Positions 35,314 to 47,346 of a stretch of 64,000 nucleotides of DNA are shown here, piece by piece. A program made the position numbers and the translations under genes. Under the pieces are notes generated by a model. It was given only the letters and a program-made list of their open reading frames with translations, searched no databases and was not told the DNA's origin. The stretch covers positions 12,896,001-12,960,000 of the forward strand of contig OZ316891.1 of assembly GCA_973895155.1 (NCBI GenBank), written 5' to 3'. The stretch is from Marsupella aquatica (lineage: Eukaryota; Marchantiophyta). Each line of letters begins with the position of its first letter. Position 1 is the first letter of the stretch.

Positions 35314-35706
35314 GTTTGCACACCTTCGTACGCGGAATTTCACTGCAATTCTCGTGAGTCTCAAAATGTCAGCTTTGCACGACAACACCGTGTGGCCACG
35401 AGAAGCACTGTTCATGGCAGTCCAAGCGGGAAATTTAGAGAATTCTGGCGCGAGCACTGCTTCACATCGCGAGTGCCGCGTGGACGTTTTCTTGCCGTCG
35501 ATCGATTTGCAGGCAAGCAACCAGGTTTCAAATGGCGACCGCCTTCCTGCCAGGAAGTAGCGGCGTGGAGGGAGGAAAAGTAGCGGCTTCCTCCATAAAT
35601 TTACAGAAGCCGACACCGTTGGAGATTAAAAACTCCAAATACTGGCCGCTAGTAGTTGGTTTGTTGTTTACGGTGCTCCTTGGAGGCACCGTTGGAGATG
35701 CTCTAA

Positions 35707-36540
35707 ATTACTTTACCCCAAAAAGCAACTATGTAAACTATTGTACACCATTACGTCCTAATTCTTGCTTCGACTACCTCCATCTACCTCACATTTCATG
35801 GAATAAGGGGAAAACCCATGTTGTCATCCTCGGCTTGGACTGAAATTAGATCTGGGTCCCAATGCAATACTATTTCATTGTCCTCTGCAATCCGATCTGC
35901 TGGGATCCTGGCATCAAAACTCCATTGGTTTGCAAAGCGCTAATTTGCCTATTCTGATTAACAACTCCACACTTACCACATTATCTCTTCCCCAAATTAG
36001 GGCCATTTCCTTTCTTTTTGCTCATAGAAAATGCTTATGACCGCAAGCCCTTGCTAAAAGCTAGACAATGTTTTCTCTTTCTCCATAGGTTTGGCATGAC
36101 CTGGATCATCTAAGAGGATAAAGTAAGAACTGATTGCCCAATGTGCCCAAGTACTCATCCGGTCTAAGTTATGTATTGGTACAACTACAATTACTGCTCT
36201 GTATCACTCAATGCCTTCCTTTCTTCTTCAGCCTCGGGGGCAAAGCAAATGTCTACTACCTCCGAATAACAACCCCAAAACAGGGCTTGTTGGAGTATAG
36301 CGTAGTCTCAATTTTCTTAAAGATGTTGTACTCCAACAACGGTGAAAATGTCAATTGTAATCCCTTTCATCTCTGTCATCCCATATTGTTATGTTCACAA
36401 GGCCAATACATTTCTAGGAATCAACTCAAAACATGAGCATGTGGGTTAAGTGGAAAGGGACACACCAAACGCTCTTATGTCTGGTATAGAAGTCCCCAAT
36501 GAAGTCTGCACTTTTGCCTGAACTTCACCATTATGAAGGA
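35707..36540. other. Intergenic, no gene recognised
   Basis: Flank between the Harbinger element and the MULE relic. The minus strand may contain very decayed MULE C-terminal sequence but nothing that can be called. Confidence 0.35.
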
Positions 36541-36559
36541 CTGTCCATTGCCCCAAATG

Positions 36560-37470
36560 TCTAATTGGCATCATGTCAAAGCATTGCCTACTTAGGAACA
36601 AAAAACCACTTGTGCTTACATTTCTCTTGCAAGTACAACCACGGCTCTATGAGTAGCTTGCAAGGAGCCAAGACCCATGGCAAAAGAAGATCTGAGTTTG
36701 CTTGCTCACATGGATTGTTGGTAACTTTCTCAAAGCACAAGAATAGAAAAGCATGTCTGGCATATAGACTAGCGTCTATCTCAAAGTAAGTCTACAAGAG
36801 TCCTTAAGTTGGCCTCCCGTTTGGAACTGCTTTCCCCTAGTGCTCCAACAGGTCATTGAAGTCCTTCCCGCTCTAAGCATAAATGTGATGAACAAAGAAT
36901 TCTTACCATCACCATTGCAAATGATTTGCACTGTGCAGATACTTTGCTTGGAAACATCTCACAAATTGCAGCTATCAACCCCGTTTGACTATCTGGGAGA
37001 ACTGAGCGTCCAGCCTGCCAATGCCATGAATTGTCATCTCCAACATTTCCAGAAACCAAACCAAGTGTGAAGTGTTTTCTATATGAGAAATTGCAGAAGC
37101 AGGGATCACCACTTGTGAGTTTCCGTCAAAACAATGACAGCTGGATTGGGTACTTCATATTTTTTTGTGGTACGCATCATTCAAGGCATACAACGGGTTG
37201 GTTGTAGTCCAAGACTGAGCGAGTGGCAAATAGACACATGAAAGGTCTGCATAATGTTTTTGTGTCCTCCATAGCAGACCATTTACCACACATGAGGGAT
37301 CCGGCTCTTCCAATCTGTTCAATAGGGATTTCTTTATTGAAGCTTGATTTGATCCTCCCATATACAAGTCCCAAAGAAGCTTCCTTGCTCAAAATATGTG
37401 CTGATATGTTGTATTTTTTGTAGTCCATCCTGAAGCCATTGACCATTTCTTTAACAAGTACTTTCACATT
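36560..37470 (-). pseudogene. Decayed MULE (Mutator-like) transposase fragment
   Basis: Minus-strand pieces in several frames follow the order of a MULE transposase: FRMDYKKYNISAHILSK and YGRIKSSFNKEIP (37430-37310), a stretch resembling the strand around the first catalytic Asp (37240-37180), then VSGNVGDDNSWHW and DSQTGLIAAICEMFP (37060-36940), and YARHAF..CFEKVTNNPCE near 36770-36690, like the RHAF...VTNNMSESFN block. Multiple stops and shifts show it is long dead. No terminal inverted repeats were identified. The assignment rests on motif order, not on a long alignment. Confidence 0.6.
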
Positions 37471-37938
37471 GCATACAACTCGTGATTCATTCTCATGGCT
37501 AGGTCAATTGTGGCTATATTGATCAGTGTTTTTGATCAGTGGTTCTTTACATATGATACATGGTATGTGGGCTATGAAGTACCAAGCCACCAGAGCCCCC
37601 AGTAGAGTTATCTCGAATGTGGCTATACCTAAGTCAATGAAATGTTATTTAAGCATGGATCCAGGGTGAGTTGAGCATGTCTCTTAGTTCAAGTACGCAG
37701 GGTTCAAACAGGAGCTTAAACTGCCAGCACGACTTTGGGATGTGCTTCACTCTTAAGTAATCACTGGCAGTTCTGCTGGAGTGGAATGAGACAATCGAAA
37801 TGAGTCCACTTGGAGTTCACAACACTGCCCAGAGTCTCAACCAGAGTTCTATGAGTCAATCTGTGCAAGTGCAAGAATTTAAGGCTATCATTTTGTGCGC
37901 TTCCAAACATATTTCATTTCACCATGATTTTAACGATA

Positions 37939-38100
37939 AGGGTAGGTCCCCACCCACTGTTAGGGATAGTTAGAGGACTGGGAGTTAACTACCACGAATT
38001 ATAGAAAGTTAACTCTACAAAAGTTAGTTATTCCTGAAGCATTCCAGCTGGATTTTTTACCTAACTTGAATACTAGTCTTGAGATCAAACTTCTTTGTCT
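37939..38100 (+). repeat. Dispersed repeat, copy 1 (second copy at 58.0 kb)
   Basis: TAAGGGTAGGTCCCCACCCAC...GGATAGTTAGAG...AAAGTTAACTCTACAAAAGTTA closely parallels 58007-58170 in the same orientation. A distantly inverted segment (TCAGGTGGGAACTCACCCTAAC, near 39486) could be the opposite end of a ~1.6-kb element. Confidence 0.65.
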
Positions 38101-40234
38101 GTTGATCGAGGTGAAAGATTTCAAACTTACTCTCCTCGAGGGCCTCACTCGAAAGGGGGTCTCATATCATGCTTGACGTTTTTTGCTATTAAACACTCTA
38201 AAAAATAAGAAAGAAAAAAGATTTTTATCTATTTTTCTAACCCTATCCTTTTGGAATATTCTAAAATACTCTCAAAATTATTTCTATAACCGTATCTTTT
38301 TTCACAATTCTCAAAATTGAATAAAAAAAACCTTGATGTCTTCTACAAAAATTTAAAAGTATTATTTTCAACCCAATAAACACACTCTATACTTACTTTC
38401 GCGTGATGGATAGTGAACATGGAGAGAAGTTCAACAGACTAAAACGACAACAAACAAAGTTATGGCATGATGGATCCTTGGATGGATCATGCCAATGAGC
38501 CCCCACCTAATCAAATCCAGTCCATCGACTAGACCTGGTTGTTTAAAGATGAATTCTTTGGGATCAGACTAAGCCAGGGACTATTCCAAAATGAAGGAGG
38601 GAGTCAGAATGGGAGCTGGTCTGCACCAAATGCTCTTGTCACTCCCAAGCTGCCAAAGCAACTAAAATCAAAGTCACAACACCCGAGACATTTAGCGTTG
38701 TCCAATAATATAAAGAGACACGAGGAGAATATTTTGTGTTGACACTACTAGGGGCCCCACTGGAGAAAACAGAAGAGATCAGGATCACCAAAGCACAATA
38801 TTGCAGACAAGGTGGAAACGATCCAATGTTCAACACAAGGTGTGACAAGAATTGGTGCAATCCATTTGAACAGCCATCTGGCCTCCGCATCGATTTCTGG
38901 GAAGGCAATCCGGCAATCCTCAAATCAGTGGGACGAAACCAACCATGCTTCAAAATTATTTTCATTAACATTGCAAATCCACTGATGATCTCTAGTAGTC
39001 AAGACTATCTTCTTCTATGGCTCTGCTCTTCGAGAGCTTGCAGAGATTTTCTCCTGCCAAACAAATTTTGCACGACAATCACTTCTGCATGACAATCACT
39101 TTTTACATGGACAAAATGGGAATACAAATTCTTCATTCTTCAAACGCAAAATATTTCTTCAAGCTTCAATGAATTCTTCCTGACACAATGGAAAAGCAAT
39201 GAACGCTGACAAAAAACCCAACACAGGAGAACCCGACACGACGAGAGTCGTATATAGTGTACACTTCTGTTGGATGGATGCTGGGGTGAAAAAAGGTAAC
39301 AAAAGTTAAGTGCCTTTTTTTGGCACTTAACGTTCTCGTTAACTTGTGGAGAGACTCAACCTAACTAATGGTCGTCAGAATTTATAACTACCAACTTTAA
39401 CTAGGATTGCTCCGTGCACAGGTGGGAACCCTGCTCCAAGTTATCTTGGAACTTGACAGAACTACTGTAGTTACAAAGCTAGAGTCAGGTGGGAACTCAC
39501 CCTAACTCTACTGTAGTCTCTCCTTAGAGCTTCTACCTACTATCTACTGCACCTATCTAACTCTGGTTCAATCTAGGCTTGCGGGGTTATGTCCAGGTAG
39601 CCCCACCCAGACACAGGCTATTGTTTTTGACTGGAAGAGTTTTGGGACCTCAAAATCTCGAAGGTGTGTGATAGGGAAGGGTAGTCTGGAACCAGTAGTG
39701 CACAGAAATTGGAACATGATTATGCGCCGGGAGGTAGCTGAGAGGGGTAGAAAATACACTTCTATTGATCTCCTTCCAGGACGGAATATTACACTGTTAT
39801 GATTGCCTGTATTCACACACCATGAAAGGCTAAATCCAATAAGCACTCTCAACGCTTTCAATGAAGTCTAGATTAGCTGTCAATAATGAATGTGTGAGTC
39901 GTTGTTCACAAATTGATCCAGCACAAATTCAGCAAACTCAATGATGTCGCGCTTGACAAACTCTTTGATCAAAATCACCAAATTGTTAAACGAGCAAAGG
40001 TTGTACATGTGGCCTTCCGGACTACTACATGGAAGAGAATACATGGAATGCTACCTCAAGACGAGAAATATGCAATCCAGTACCTTACTTGTCCTATGTG
40101 ATCAGGATTCAAATCGACGGTGCAAATAAAGTGCACAAATATATTCTCGAAGAAACTGCACGAGAAACTTGCCCAAACTTTCCTGTACTAAGGAGTTTTC
40201 TACCCCCACAAAACGAGATGGATGGAACCAATAC
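38101..40234. other. Intergenic, no gene recognised
   Basis: AT-rich at 38180-38400. A perfect 10-bp hairpin with a T7 loop occurs at 39305-39331 (GTTAAGTGCC / GGCACTTAAC). Open frames at 38539-39092 have no recognisable domain. Part of the interval may belong to the repeat described at 37939. Confidence 0.4.
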
Positions 40235-42022
40235 TCAATCTTTCATCCTAGAAGTTGTTACTCCGATGCAGACATCGATAAAATCAGCCTCAACGAAATC
40301 GGAGGAAAATATTTGCAAACGATCTAGCAATCCGTGCTTATTAACCTGGGAAACAAACAGCCTCGCATAGCCCCTTATCCGATTCGTTACAGGGTAAACG
40401 CACAATATAAGACTTGATATTTGAGGAGTTGCGGTATTCTCCACACGGTAGAAAACCTTCCGCACATCATTGGTCTGTTGCTTTGCTAAATGTTCAATGT
40501 TCTTGTAGAACTTCGTTGCTGGCAAGTCCGTGTCTGTCCAGTTGTCATATATGTACCCTGAGCTGAAAAGGGGACTGCCAGGTGAGGGTGCTGGGGCAGT
40601 CTGCGGCTTCCAAATAAGAATCACTCTTTGCGGAAGGAGCTCGCGTAAAGTTTTGTCAAACACTCCCTGGTCTTGAGGTACAAGCACCTCACCTTTCATC
40701 ATCTTGCAGAGAACAATCTCAGGAGAGCAAATGAATTATATGGCTGCAATCAAAGCTTCAATATGCGCTTTCCTCTCATTGTTTGGATGCTATACAGAAT
40801 GTTTAAGACTGCAACGTGACGAACAGCCTTTGGGATGACTGACATTTAAGCGTGGGCTCGCCGAAGCTTGGTCAGCAAATCTATGCAAAAACTTCTTCAG
40901 GCAACTCGAAACAAACGGTCTAGACTTCGAAAGAAATGGTCTAGGAGCAGAAATCTTGTTTCGAGTTGCCTGAAGAAGTTTTTGCTCCTAGACTAATAAA
41001 AACTTGAACCTTAAGCCCAACTGAACAATTTAAGCAGACCATGAGCTATACAAGTATGCACTAATGCATGGCTGGCCTAGAACAGTTTAATAATATGTCA
41101 GGAGAGGCATTGCAACTCTAGAGCCGGTCTAGTCTTAATATGCTCAACCGATGCAGGAATTTGTGTACAGTCCCTCCCATCTAACTAGATCACAAGCTTC
41201 AGTTTCGCTACACCCCAACTGAAGAGAGAAATAGCTCAAATTCATATTTTGAAATGAATTGAAAGTCTCAACATACCAAACTGCTGGATGAGGAATTTGT
41301 CGAAATTAGGCGGATCAGCGTGCTGGTACTCCGTCCGAAACTCAATAATGATGAACTCTGTCTTTGTTTCCCTCAAGAACCGCTTGACATCTTTGATCAC
41401 AACTTCCACTTTGTACGTCCTGAAAATCGGAGGAAATCGGAGGAATTTGAATCAAAACATAAAGGTAAAAGGGAAAAGCAACAATTCCCATCATGGATCA
41501 CTAAAAATCAAACCTGGAGCAATCCAATCCGCCGACAATTTTTATCCTAGCTAAACACTACTGCAGGTTCAAATGCATAGTAAGCGGTGGATCGATGGTA
41601 GACACGTCTGCTGAAAGTAGAGTGTCCTGAACTTAGGGAATTCAAGCTGTCCAGAGTCACTCTAAATTGTAGTACCTGATTATACCATGGCAGACATGAC
41701 CCGATTCCTCGACCCTTATGTCGAACACTCGCACGCCCAGAACAAGTTGGTCATAGACGGAGAGGGTCTGGCATTGAGCAAACGGGCGAACCACTCCAGG
41801 AACACCAATTTTATTTGTGGCGGAATCGTGGGTTCCAGGCCAGCAGACATGCTTGACACGAACTCTGTCGAGGTCCAAGCTGGACATCCATTCCTTGCGT
41901 GCACCCGCGGAGGGGGACCAATAATCAGAGCCGGGGAAGTCCGTGCCCTCCTCATTCTGTAATGCCTTCAAGCGCGCCTTTTCGTCCAGCACTTGCTTTT
42001 CATGGGACCATCGTGCCCCCAT
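40235..42022 (-). CDS. PLC-X domain phosphodiesterase-like protein, three exons
   Basis: Member of the PLC-like phosphodiesterase (TIM-barrel) family with only the X domain, related to bacterial PI-PLC and eukaryotic PLCXD proteins. Substrate and role in plants are unclear. Exons on the minus strand: 42022-41676, 41419-41277, 40692-40235, with GT-AG borders and consistent phases, total 315 residues. The two catalytic histidines of the family are present: His65 in WPGTHDSAT and His112 in HVCHG. Other family blocks are VYDQLVLGVRVFDIRV, KDVKRFLRETKTEFIIIEFRTE and WKPQTAPAP. ATG 42022 was chosen over an upstream in-frame GTG at 42037. The resulting N-terminus MGARWS fits the MGxxxS rule for N-myristoylation, so membrane attachment is possible. 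The reading frame is intact. Confidence 0.88.
40886..40984. repeat. Perfect 29-bp foldback in intron 2 of the PLC-X gene
   Basis: CAAAAACTTCTTCAGGCAAC... (40886-40914) is exactly inverted at 40956-40984, with a 41-nt loop. A second short pair (GTCTAGGAGCA at 40939-40949 and TGCTCCTAGAC at 40983-40993) overlaps it. It could be a foldback element or a small-RNA hairpin. Confidence 0.9.
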
Positions 42023-43035
42023 TAGCGAGGAAGGCACTTACTAAGCACCTGCATTGTAGTTCAAGCGAATGAGCAACATCAGAGACCAACCTGGAAATTG
42101 ATCATTAAACGTATTCCAGAGCTAGCATAGTGACTCGGGCTCTAGGAAAGAAAACTCAAGTTTGACCGTCCGTGTCGCCGCAGAGTAAAGAAAGGGATAA
42201 AGGGAGGGGTCTCGTTTTCTTGTTCGCCCGCTGCCTTGTTAAGTGTGCTTTTAGGCCATATAGTGACAACACTCATCAGCTTCGATGGGCGTATCAAGAA
42301 TCCGGGCATGCAGTGATCGATTTGCAGGGCACACGGCACTCCTTTTAGGGATTGACGCTCCAACGGAACCAAGATCAAGAAAGAAAAGACGGAAACGAAT
42401 GGTCCAGAGGTACAGTATACTTCGACATGGTGACTTCATTCAGCTACAGTAGCTTGTAGCCTGGCCTGAGCACGAAATGCATTTGCGTTTTGTTTTTTAG
42501 ATGACTCGTCTTGCAAGAGGAATTGAGGATCTCCATCAGACCACGACGCCGATGTACATCCTGCAATTAAACGGACAGTGAGTTTCGGGCTGCGGAGGCT
42601 CTCCACCTCGAGGGTGAGAGGCTCGGCACGCAGCTACGGGCGTCTGCAATCGAAGTATTTGTTTGTTCTTGCACAGACTGGGTGGCCTGTTTCGTTTTCT
42701 TCGTATGTATGTTTTGAATCTAATCGCAATTTGTGACTTACCGGTCAAGCATGAATTCTTTTGGACCAGTTGGGATTTCAATAGTTGCATAGCAATCGCG
42801 ATGAGAGGCACATTTGCATCGACGGAACCCTCTCTTGACGCGCTCGATGTTTAGTTTGAGCAGCAGTGGTTAGGAAATCGAGCAGGCCATGAAAGTTGTC
42901 CGATCGCTGAACGCCTGCACCCTTGGGTCTTTGTTGCAGCTATCGATGAACGCAATTCCTTTGCAAACTTCTAATGGATATAGACCCATAATGCTTTGTT
43001 GCTTTCCGTGGGTACAATTCCAGTAAATTTGAAAA

Positions 43036-43140
43036 TGTAGGGTCCTTGTTATGTCAATTTCTTTGAAGGGCCCATCGTAATGTAGGGTCCTTGTTATGTT
43101 AATTTCTTTGAGGGGCCCATCGTAATGTAGGGTCCTTGTT
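43036..43140. repeat. 45-bp tandem repeat, ~2.3 copies
   Basis: TGTAGGGTCCTTGTTATG starts at 43036, 43081 and 43126, with TTTCTTTGA(A/G)GGGCCCATCGTAA in each full unit. Confidence 0.9.
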
Positions 43141-43248
43141 GGACTGTGACTCCCGTAAAGAGCGGCGTCTTCTCCTCCTTTCCATGAAAACCACGGCCAG
43201 ACCGAATCGTCCGGCCGCAAAAAGCTAGAACATTGGTACCGTTCTCTC

Positions 43249-43307
43249 TTTGGTTGTCACTACTCAGCTGATGAGAGGCATTCCACTAGTGACTAGTGAC
43301 AACCAAA
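43249..43307. repeat. Perfect 14-bp inverted repeat
   Basis: TTTGGTTGTCACTA at 43249-43262 pairs with TAGTGACAACCAAA at 43294-43307 across a 31-nt loop. Confidence 0.85.
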
Positions 43308-43783
43308 AAACCAAAGACAAGTGTCATACGTCACTAGTCAGCTAGGCAATTTCGTCCAGAACCATTCTTTCCGCTCTTTCGGCTCACACATACTCGTTAC
43401 AGAATAATGAATTGTCTCGCAGGTTGTTGTGTTCGACAAAAGTTAACTTTTCTTGTCATTTGCAGGCAGACGAATTAATGTGTGCCTCATCCTGTTTTAC
43501 TCATACGTGTTCAGTCTGGTCAACGTTAGGATCTCGCAAAATTTTCACAAATAGTGGAATAATACAGGTCCAGGGTTGCCCCATCAGGAGGTGTTGCCCC
43601 ATCAGGAGGTGGTATGGAGGTGGCTTCCGCAGTGGACACTGCCCCTTGCACGGTTCTTGGTAATTGGGCATAGGTTGCTCTCACCTTGGCCTCGCGTTTC
43701 ATTGTGGACCTTTAGCCTATCTCTGACTTGGTCATGGGAGTCGAGAACGGAGTTCTCCCGTTTCAGGTCCAGCTCCGTCATTA

Positions 43784-44660
43784 TTGTCGGTGGACGTGCA
43801 AAGTGTCCCTGCATTTGAGAGGGTTATTTTGGACAGCCCGGATCGAGTCCAACAGGTGATCTCTGATTGCATGCACCGACATACATTTTCTAGCATGCTT
43901 TCTGAGGCACCCTCGGATTTGGTTCGGGCACGTCTCTTATCCGGTTTGGGCGCTGGTTCGGGGGCTTGGCTATCGGCTAGTCCTCTTGGGCCCCCTTTTG
44001 TATGAGTTCTTTTATCTTTACCACATCCACGCGCCTTTTGCTGGGTCTCCCTCACCCTTGCCTTTTGGTCAGCCCACATGCATCTATGGTGCGCCCCTTG
44101 ATGGGCAGGCCGTTCATATTCTCAGGTGCGATCATGGTAGTGAGAGGACTGCGCCACACGATGACATTTGGGACGTGGTGGCAGCCATTGCTCAGGACTC
44201 GGGGTACCATGTCATGATGGAGCAGAGACATGTGTTACCTCCACGGGATGGGGTTTCTGATTGTCGTCGGGCAGATTTGGTCTTCTCTCAGGCTGGAGTT
44301 TGTGCCCATGGGGATGTCGTTGTCACTGATCCGACTAGTGGGGCCAATGTGGCTTCTGCCGCCCATGTACCTGGCCACGCCGCTGTGAGGGCAGCTCAAC
44401 TTAAGGAGGAGGCCTATGCTGTGCGGTACCTTGGGGACCTCTTCTATCCGTTTGTCGTGGAGATATTTGGGGCGTTACACCCATCCTTTGACCATTTTCT
44501 TTGTTCTTGCGCGGTTCAGAACGTTGAGCAGAGGCCTTATCCCCCGATGTCTGTCATCACAACATTTTTTAGACAGAGGGTGTGTTGCGCTTCAGCGGGC
44601 GCAGGCATTCACTATTCCTTCGTAGGGGTGAGGCTGTTGGTCGTAGGGCTTCTAGTATGA
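43784..44660 (+). pseudogene. C-terminal fragment of a retroelement reverse-transcriptase polyprotein
   Basis: Three plus-strand frames in series resemble the C-terminus of RT-like proteins common in plant genomes. First is SGLGAGSGAWLSASPLG (frame of 43784), then FIFTTSTRLLLGLPHPC (frame of 44002), then a long open stretch from ~44080 to 44600 with HILRCDHGSERTAPHDDIWD, LPPRDG, RRADLVF, DVVVTDP and PFVVEIFGALHPSF. The Cys/His segment and the D-x(n)-D-containing region fit a zinc knuckle plus PD-(D/E)XK-type endonuclease module as in R2-like elements. The two frame changes show it is broken. No upstream reverse-transcriptase core remains. The family label is inferred from motif order. Confidence 0.5.
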
Positions 44661-45466
44661 TTCCTTTGCTTGACCCTCCTATGCAGTTCGCATCGAAGCT
44701 ATATGTACCAGGCTCTTCAGTTTGTTGATCGATAGGCTTTTGTGTCCTGGTGTTTGGGTCTATGGTAGTTCTTTGCTTCCTTGCTTTTCTTGCCTTTCTT
44801 GGCCTTTTGGTTGACCCCCTTCCCCCCCCCCCCCCCCCCTTGATTGGGTCTTTTGCCTGAGGGATCATGTCTCTTGGTTAGGCGCCCTTTGTTTTTTTGG
44901 CAGTTTGAAATATAATATTTATAATCTTGAGATTGTATTGAAATCATTAAGGTCGAGTCTTCATCCCAAAATCTTTTATCCTAGGGCCAAACTGTTGGAT
45001 GCTGCCTTTACAGAGGACCTCCAATTTTTTTAACTGTCAAGTATACTGTGTGCAAAAGGATTTGGTGAAGGCTCTTGGAAGGGGATTTGTGTAGAAGTTG
45101 ATGGGTGACTAAGCTTGAACTCAGTCATCATTGGAGTCATCATACACCATACAAAAGATCGTTGTTGCTAGGCTTCAATTGTTGGGATAACAAACGTCCA
45201 GCAAACTCTGAGCTTATCTGGATCCACTCACTATAGGTTGCATAAAAAAATGTGATGACATACACCCTCGTGTCTTCACCTTCTACCCGCAATGGCAAGC
45301 ATGAGATAATGGGGCAGCATTGAAGGTTGGGACCGAATACACAGCAATAACCAAGTTCCAAAGAATGCTCATCCACAATGTGAAATTTGCGTTTCAGTTA
45401 GATTGCCCTGGAGAATTGATGCATATGTTGGTGAATGAATGACACACTCAGACTGAACAATGAAGG

Positions 45467-45655
45467 ACTGATTCCTCAAAATGATTTTGTGTGTGCATTG
45501 GTTGGGTAATGATTATTGGTTTGAGCAATCTTAAATGCAAACTGATTCCTCAAAATGATTTCCTGTGTGCATTGGTTTGGTAATGATTGTTGGTTTGAGC
45601 AATCTTAATGAGGACTGATTCCTACTAGCAACTTTGTGTGTGCATTGGTTTGTGC
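45467..45655. repeat. ~74-bp tandem repeat, 2.6 copies
   Basis: ACTGATTCCTCAAAATGATT starts at 45467 and 45541, and a diverged third unit starts at 45614. Each unit contains TGTGTGCATTGGTT and ends in GAGCAATCTTAA. Confidence 0.85.
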
Positions 45656-47164
45656 AATCCTTCATGTTTGTGATACTCGGCCATTTGAAACCCACTATTT
45701 GATTAGACAAGAATACTCTGGCAGACCAAGATTGCTTGACAAACCTAAACTAGCCAGACTAGCCCCTATGCTTGGGAGCATTCCATTTGCCCGCTTTGCC
45801 ACCCCTTACTCTGTCCTTGCAAAGGGGATGATTGGGGATGATCAAACAAGTTTGTCCCCTTTGCCATGGCTTACCCCGTTCTGGCTAAGGGGAGGATTGT
45901 TCCTCACCATCCCTTTCCCAAGGGAGCTCTTTACCTTATAACCCTCGTCGCTAGCTTTGCAATGGGTCCAATACCACTGGCAGATCGATCACCTAGGTTT
46001 CTTACACTACAAATCTGGGAATCCAAATAACATCTCTCCACATCCTTATAATACGATACAAACTGTCTTTCTCAAAAAAATGGATAACCCGGGGGATAAC
46101 CTTTAGATAAATAGTTTGAGAAGCACTTGACAATAAGTGAGGTCATCTGCTTAAGTGTAATACATGCAAGGTTGCATATCCTATGTTCCATCAACAAGCC
46201 ACCAGGAAAATAAGTATTGTCGCACAAGAGGTTATGGGACCGATTTAATACCCTTCACATAGAAGTACAAAGCACCTGAGCAATTGCAACATTGCATAAG
46301 AATCAATTTGTAGACTCTACATAGCAAAATGACTTAACAAACAAACCAATCCATTGTATACCTGTAAAGCACTTGGGTTATCTTCCCAACAAGTGCCAAA
46401 GCCCCTTTGCCAAGCTCATGTCTAGTCTCACATACAAAACTTTGCCTTAGCCATATGTCTACGTACATTCACTGGAATCTTGAGCTTGTTTGAATGATGC
46501 AGGTCCTCTGGTTTGTCACGCAGACAAACATCCATGCCCCGATCCATGCACAACAATCTCCTATTAGGGTTATCCAATTGCAACACCCCACCAACCTCAC
46601 GTCAAGTAACTGGTGGATATTCAGGGTAACCTTCCAAGTATTCAGATGAAATTAGTTTGAGTACCCCTTGGTTATGTAAGCCATGAAGAGTTATTGGAAT
46701 AGATAGAGAGAGGACAAAGAGTAAATGGAGGATTCTAAATGAAGTGAATTTTAAAGGTAGTTTTGAAAATTTCATTCAATACAAATAGGAGACTTACATG
46801 AATGGTAATCTTGAGGGTAATTATCCATGTGGAAAACATTTTCCTTAGTACAAGCTCTATGTCTATACAATACATGTAACATTCCATATAGTTCATGCAA
46901 AATATTACTTTGTCCATAGTAGTCAAAGGGTTTCTTAAGTTACCTTGGTAAATGTTAGAGAAGTTGGAAAGTTTATTGGGTTTATTATGTTACTTTGGTA
47001 AATGTTAGAGTAATTGAAGAGTTTCTTTCTACTTGCCATTATTTTAAAAATGTGTAAATTAAATAGAAAATTGAAACAGATTACCAATAAACATTGATAT
47101 ATCAATCACAACTCTCCAAAAACTATTTTCTTTCACCCCTATTTTACCCTTTTCTTTGTTTACT

Positions 47165-47346
47165 TGAAATGTTACTTTTTAGTTTTACATTGTTTTAACA
47201 GTTGCATGGTCTAATTGTTTTTCTTTGTCTTGACTCAAACACAAATTTGACAATTTGGTTCTTCTTGCATAACTAACATTTCTTGTTTGTGACAAATCAT
47301 GTCTGTATGTGCATCTAAGGAAGGAACTTCTCATGGGGGTCCGTAA
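47165..47346. repeat. Transposon-end relic of the GGACCCCCATG family
   Basis: Ends CTTCTCATGGGGGTCCGTAA, the same terminus as the elements ending at 50469 and 60457. It is also the inverted counterpart of 26808-27020. Confidence 0.65.

Larger units (their letters stand above)
31209..35703. mobile_element. Complete PIF/Harbinger transposon
   Basis: Bounded by 16-bp terminal inverted repeats GAGCATCTCCAACGGT (31209-31224) and ACCGTTGGAGATGCTC (ending 35703). It is flanked by the 3-bp target duplication TAA (31206-31208 and 35704-35706), as expected for PIF/Harbinger. The 4,495-bp element encodes a DDE transposase (plus strand), a Myb/SANT-like protein (minus strand, convergent) and a small third ORF between them. 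Intact termini and an intact partner gene suggest a fairly recent insertion. The transposase reading frame carries one shift. Confidence 0.93.
42023..43783. other. Intergenic with small repeats, no gene recognised
   Basis: 5' flank of the PLC-X gene. A 45-bp tandem repeat lies at 43036-43140, a 14-bp inverted repeat at 43249-43307, and GTTGCCCCATCAGGAG is duplicated near 43573-43607. Open frames here are short and unrecognised. Confidence 0.4.

Noticed and set aside
39305-39331. Hairpin with T-loop as a bacterial-type terminator
   Set aside because: The T-run is the loop, not the tail, and the context is plant nuclear repeat DNA.
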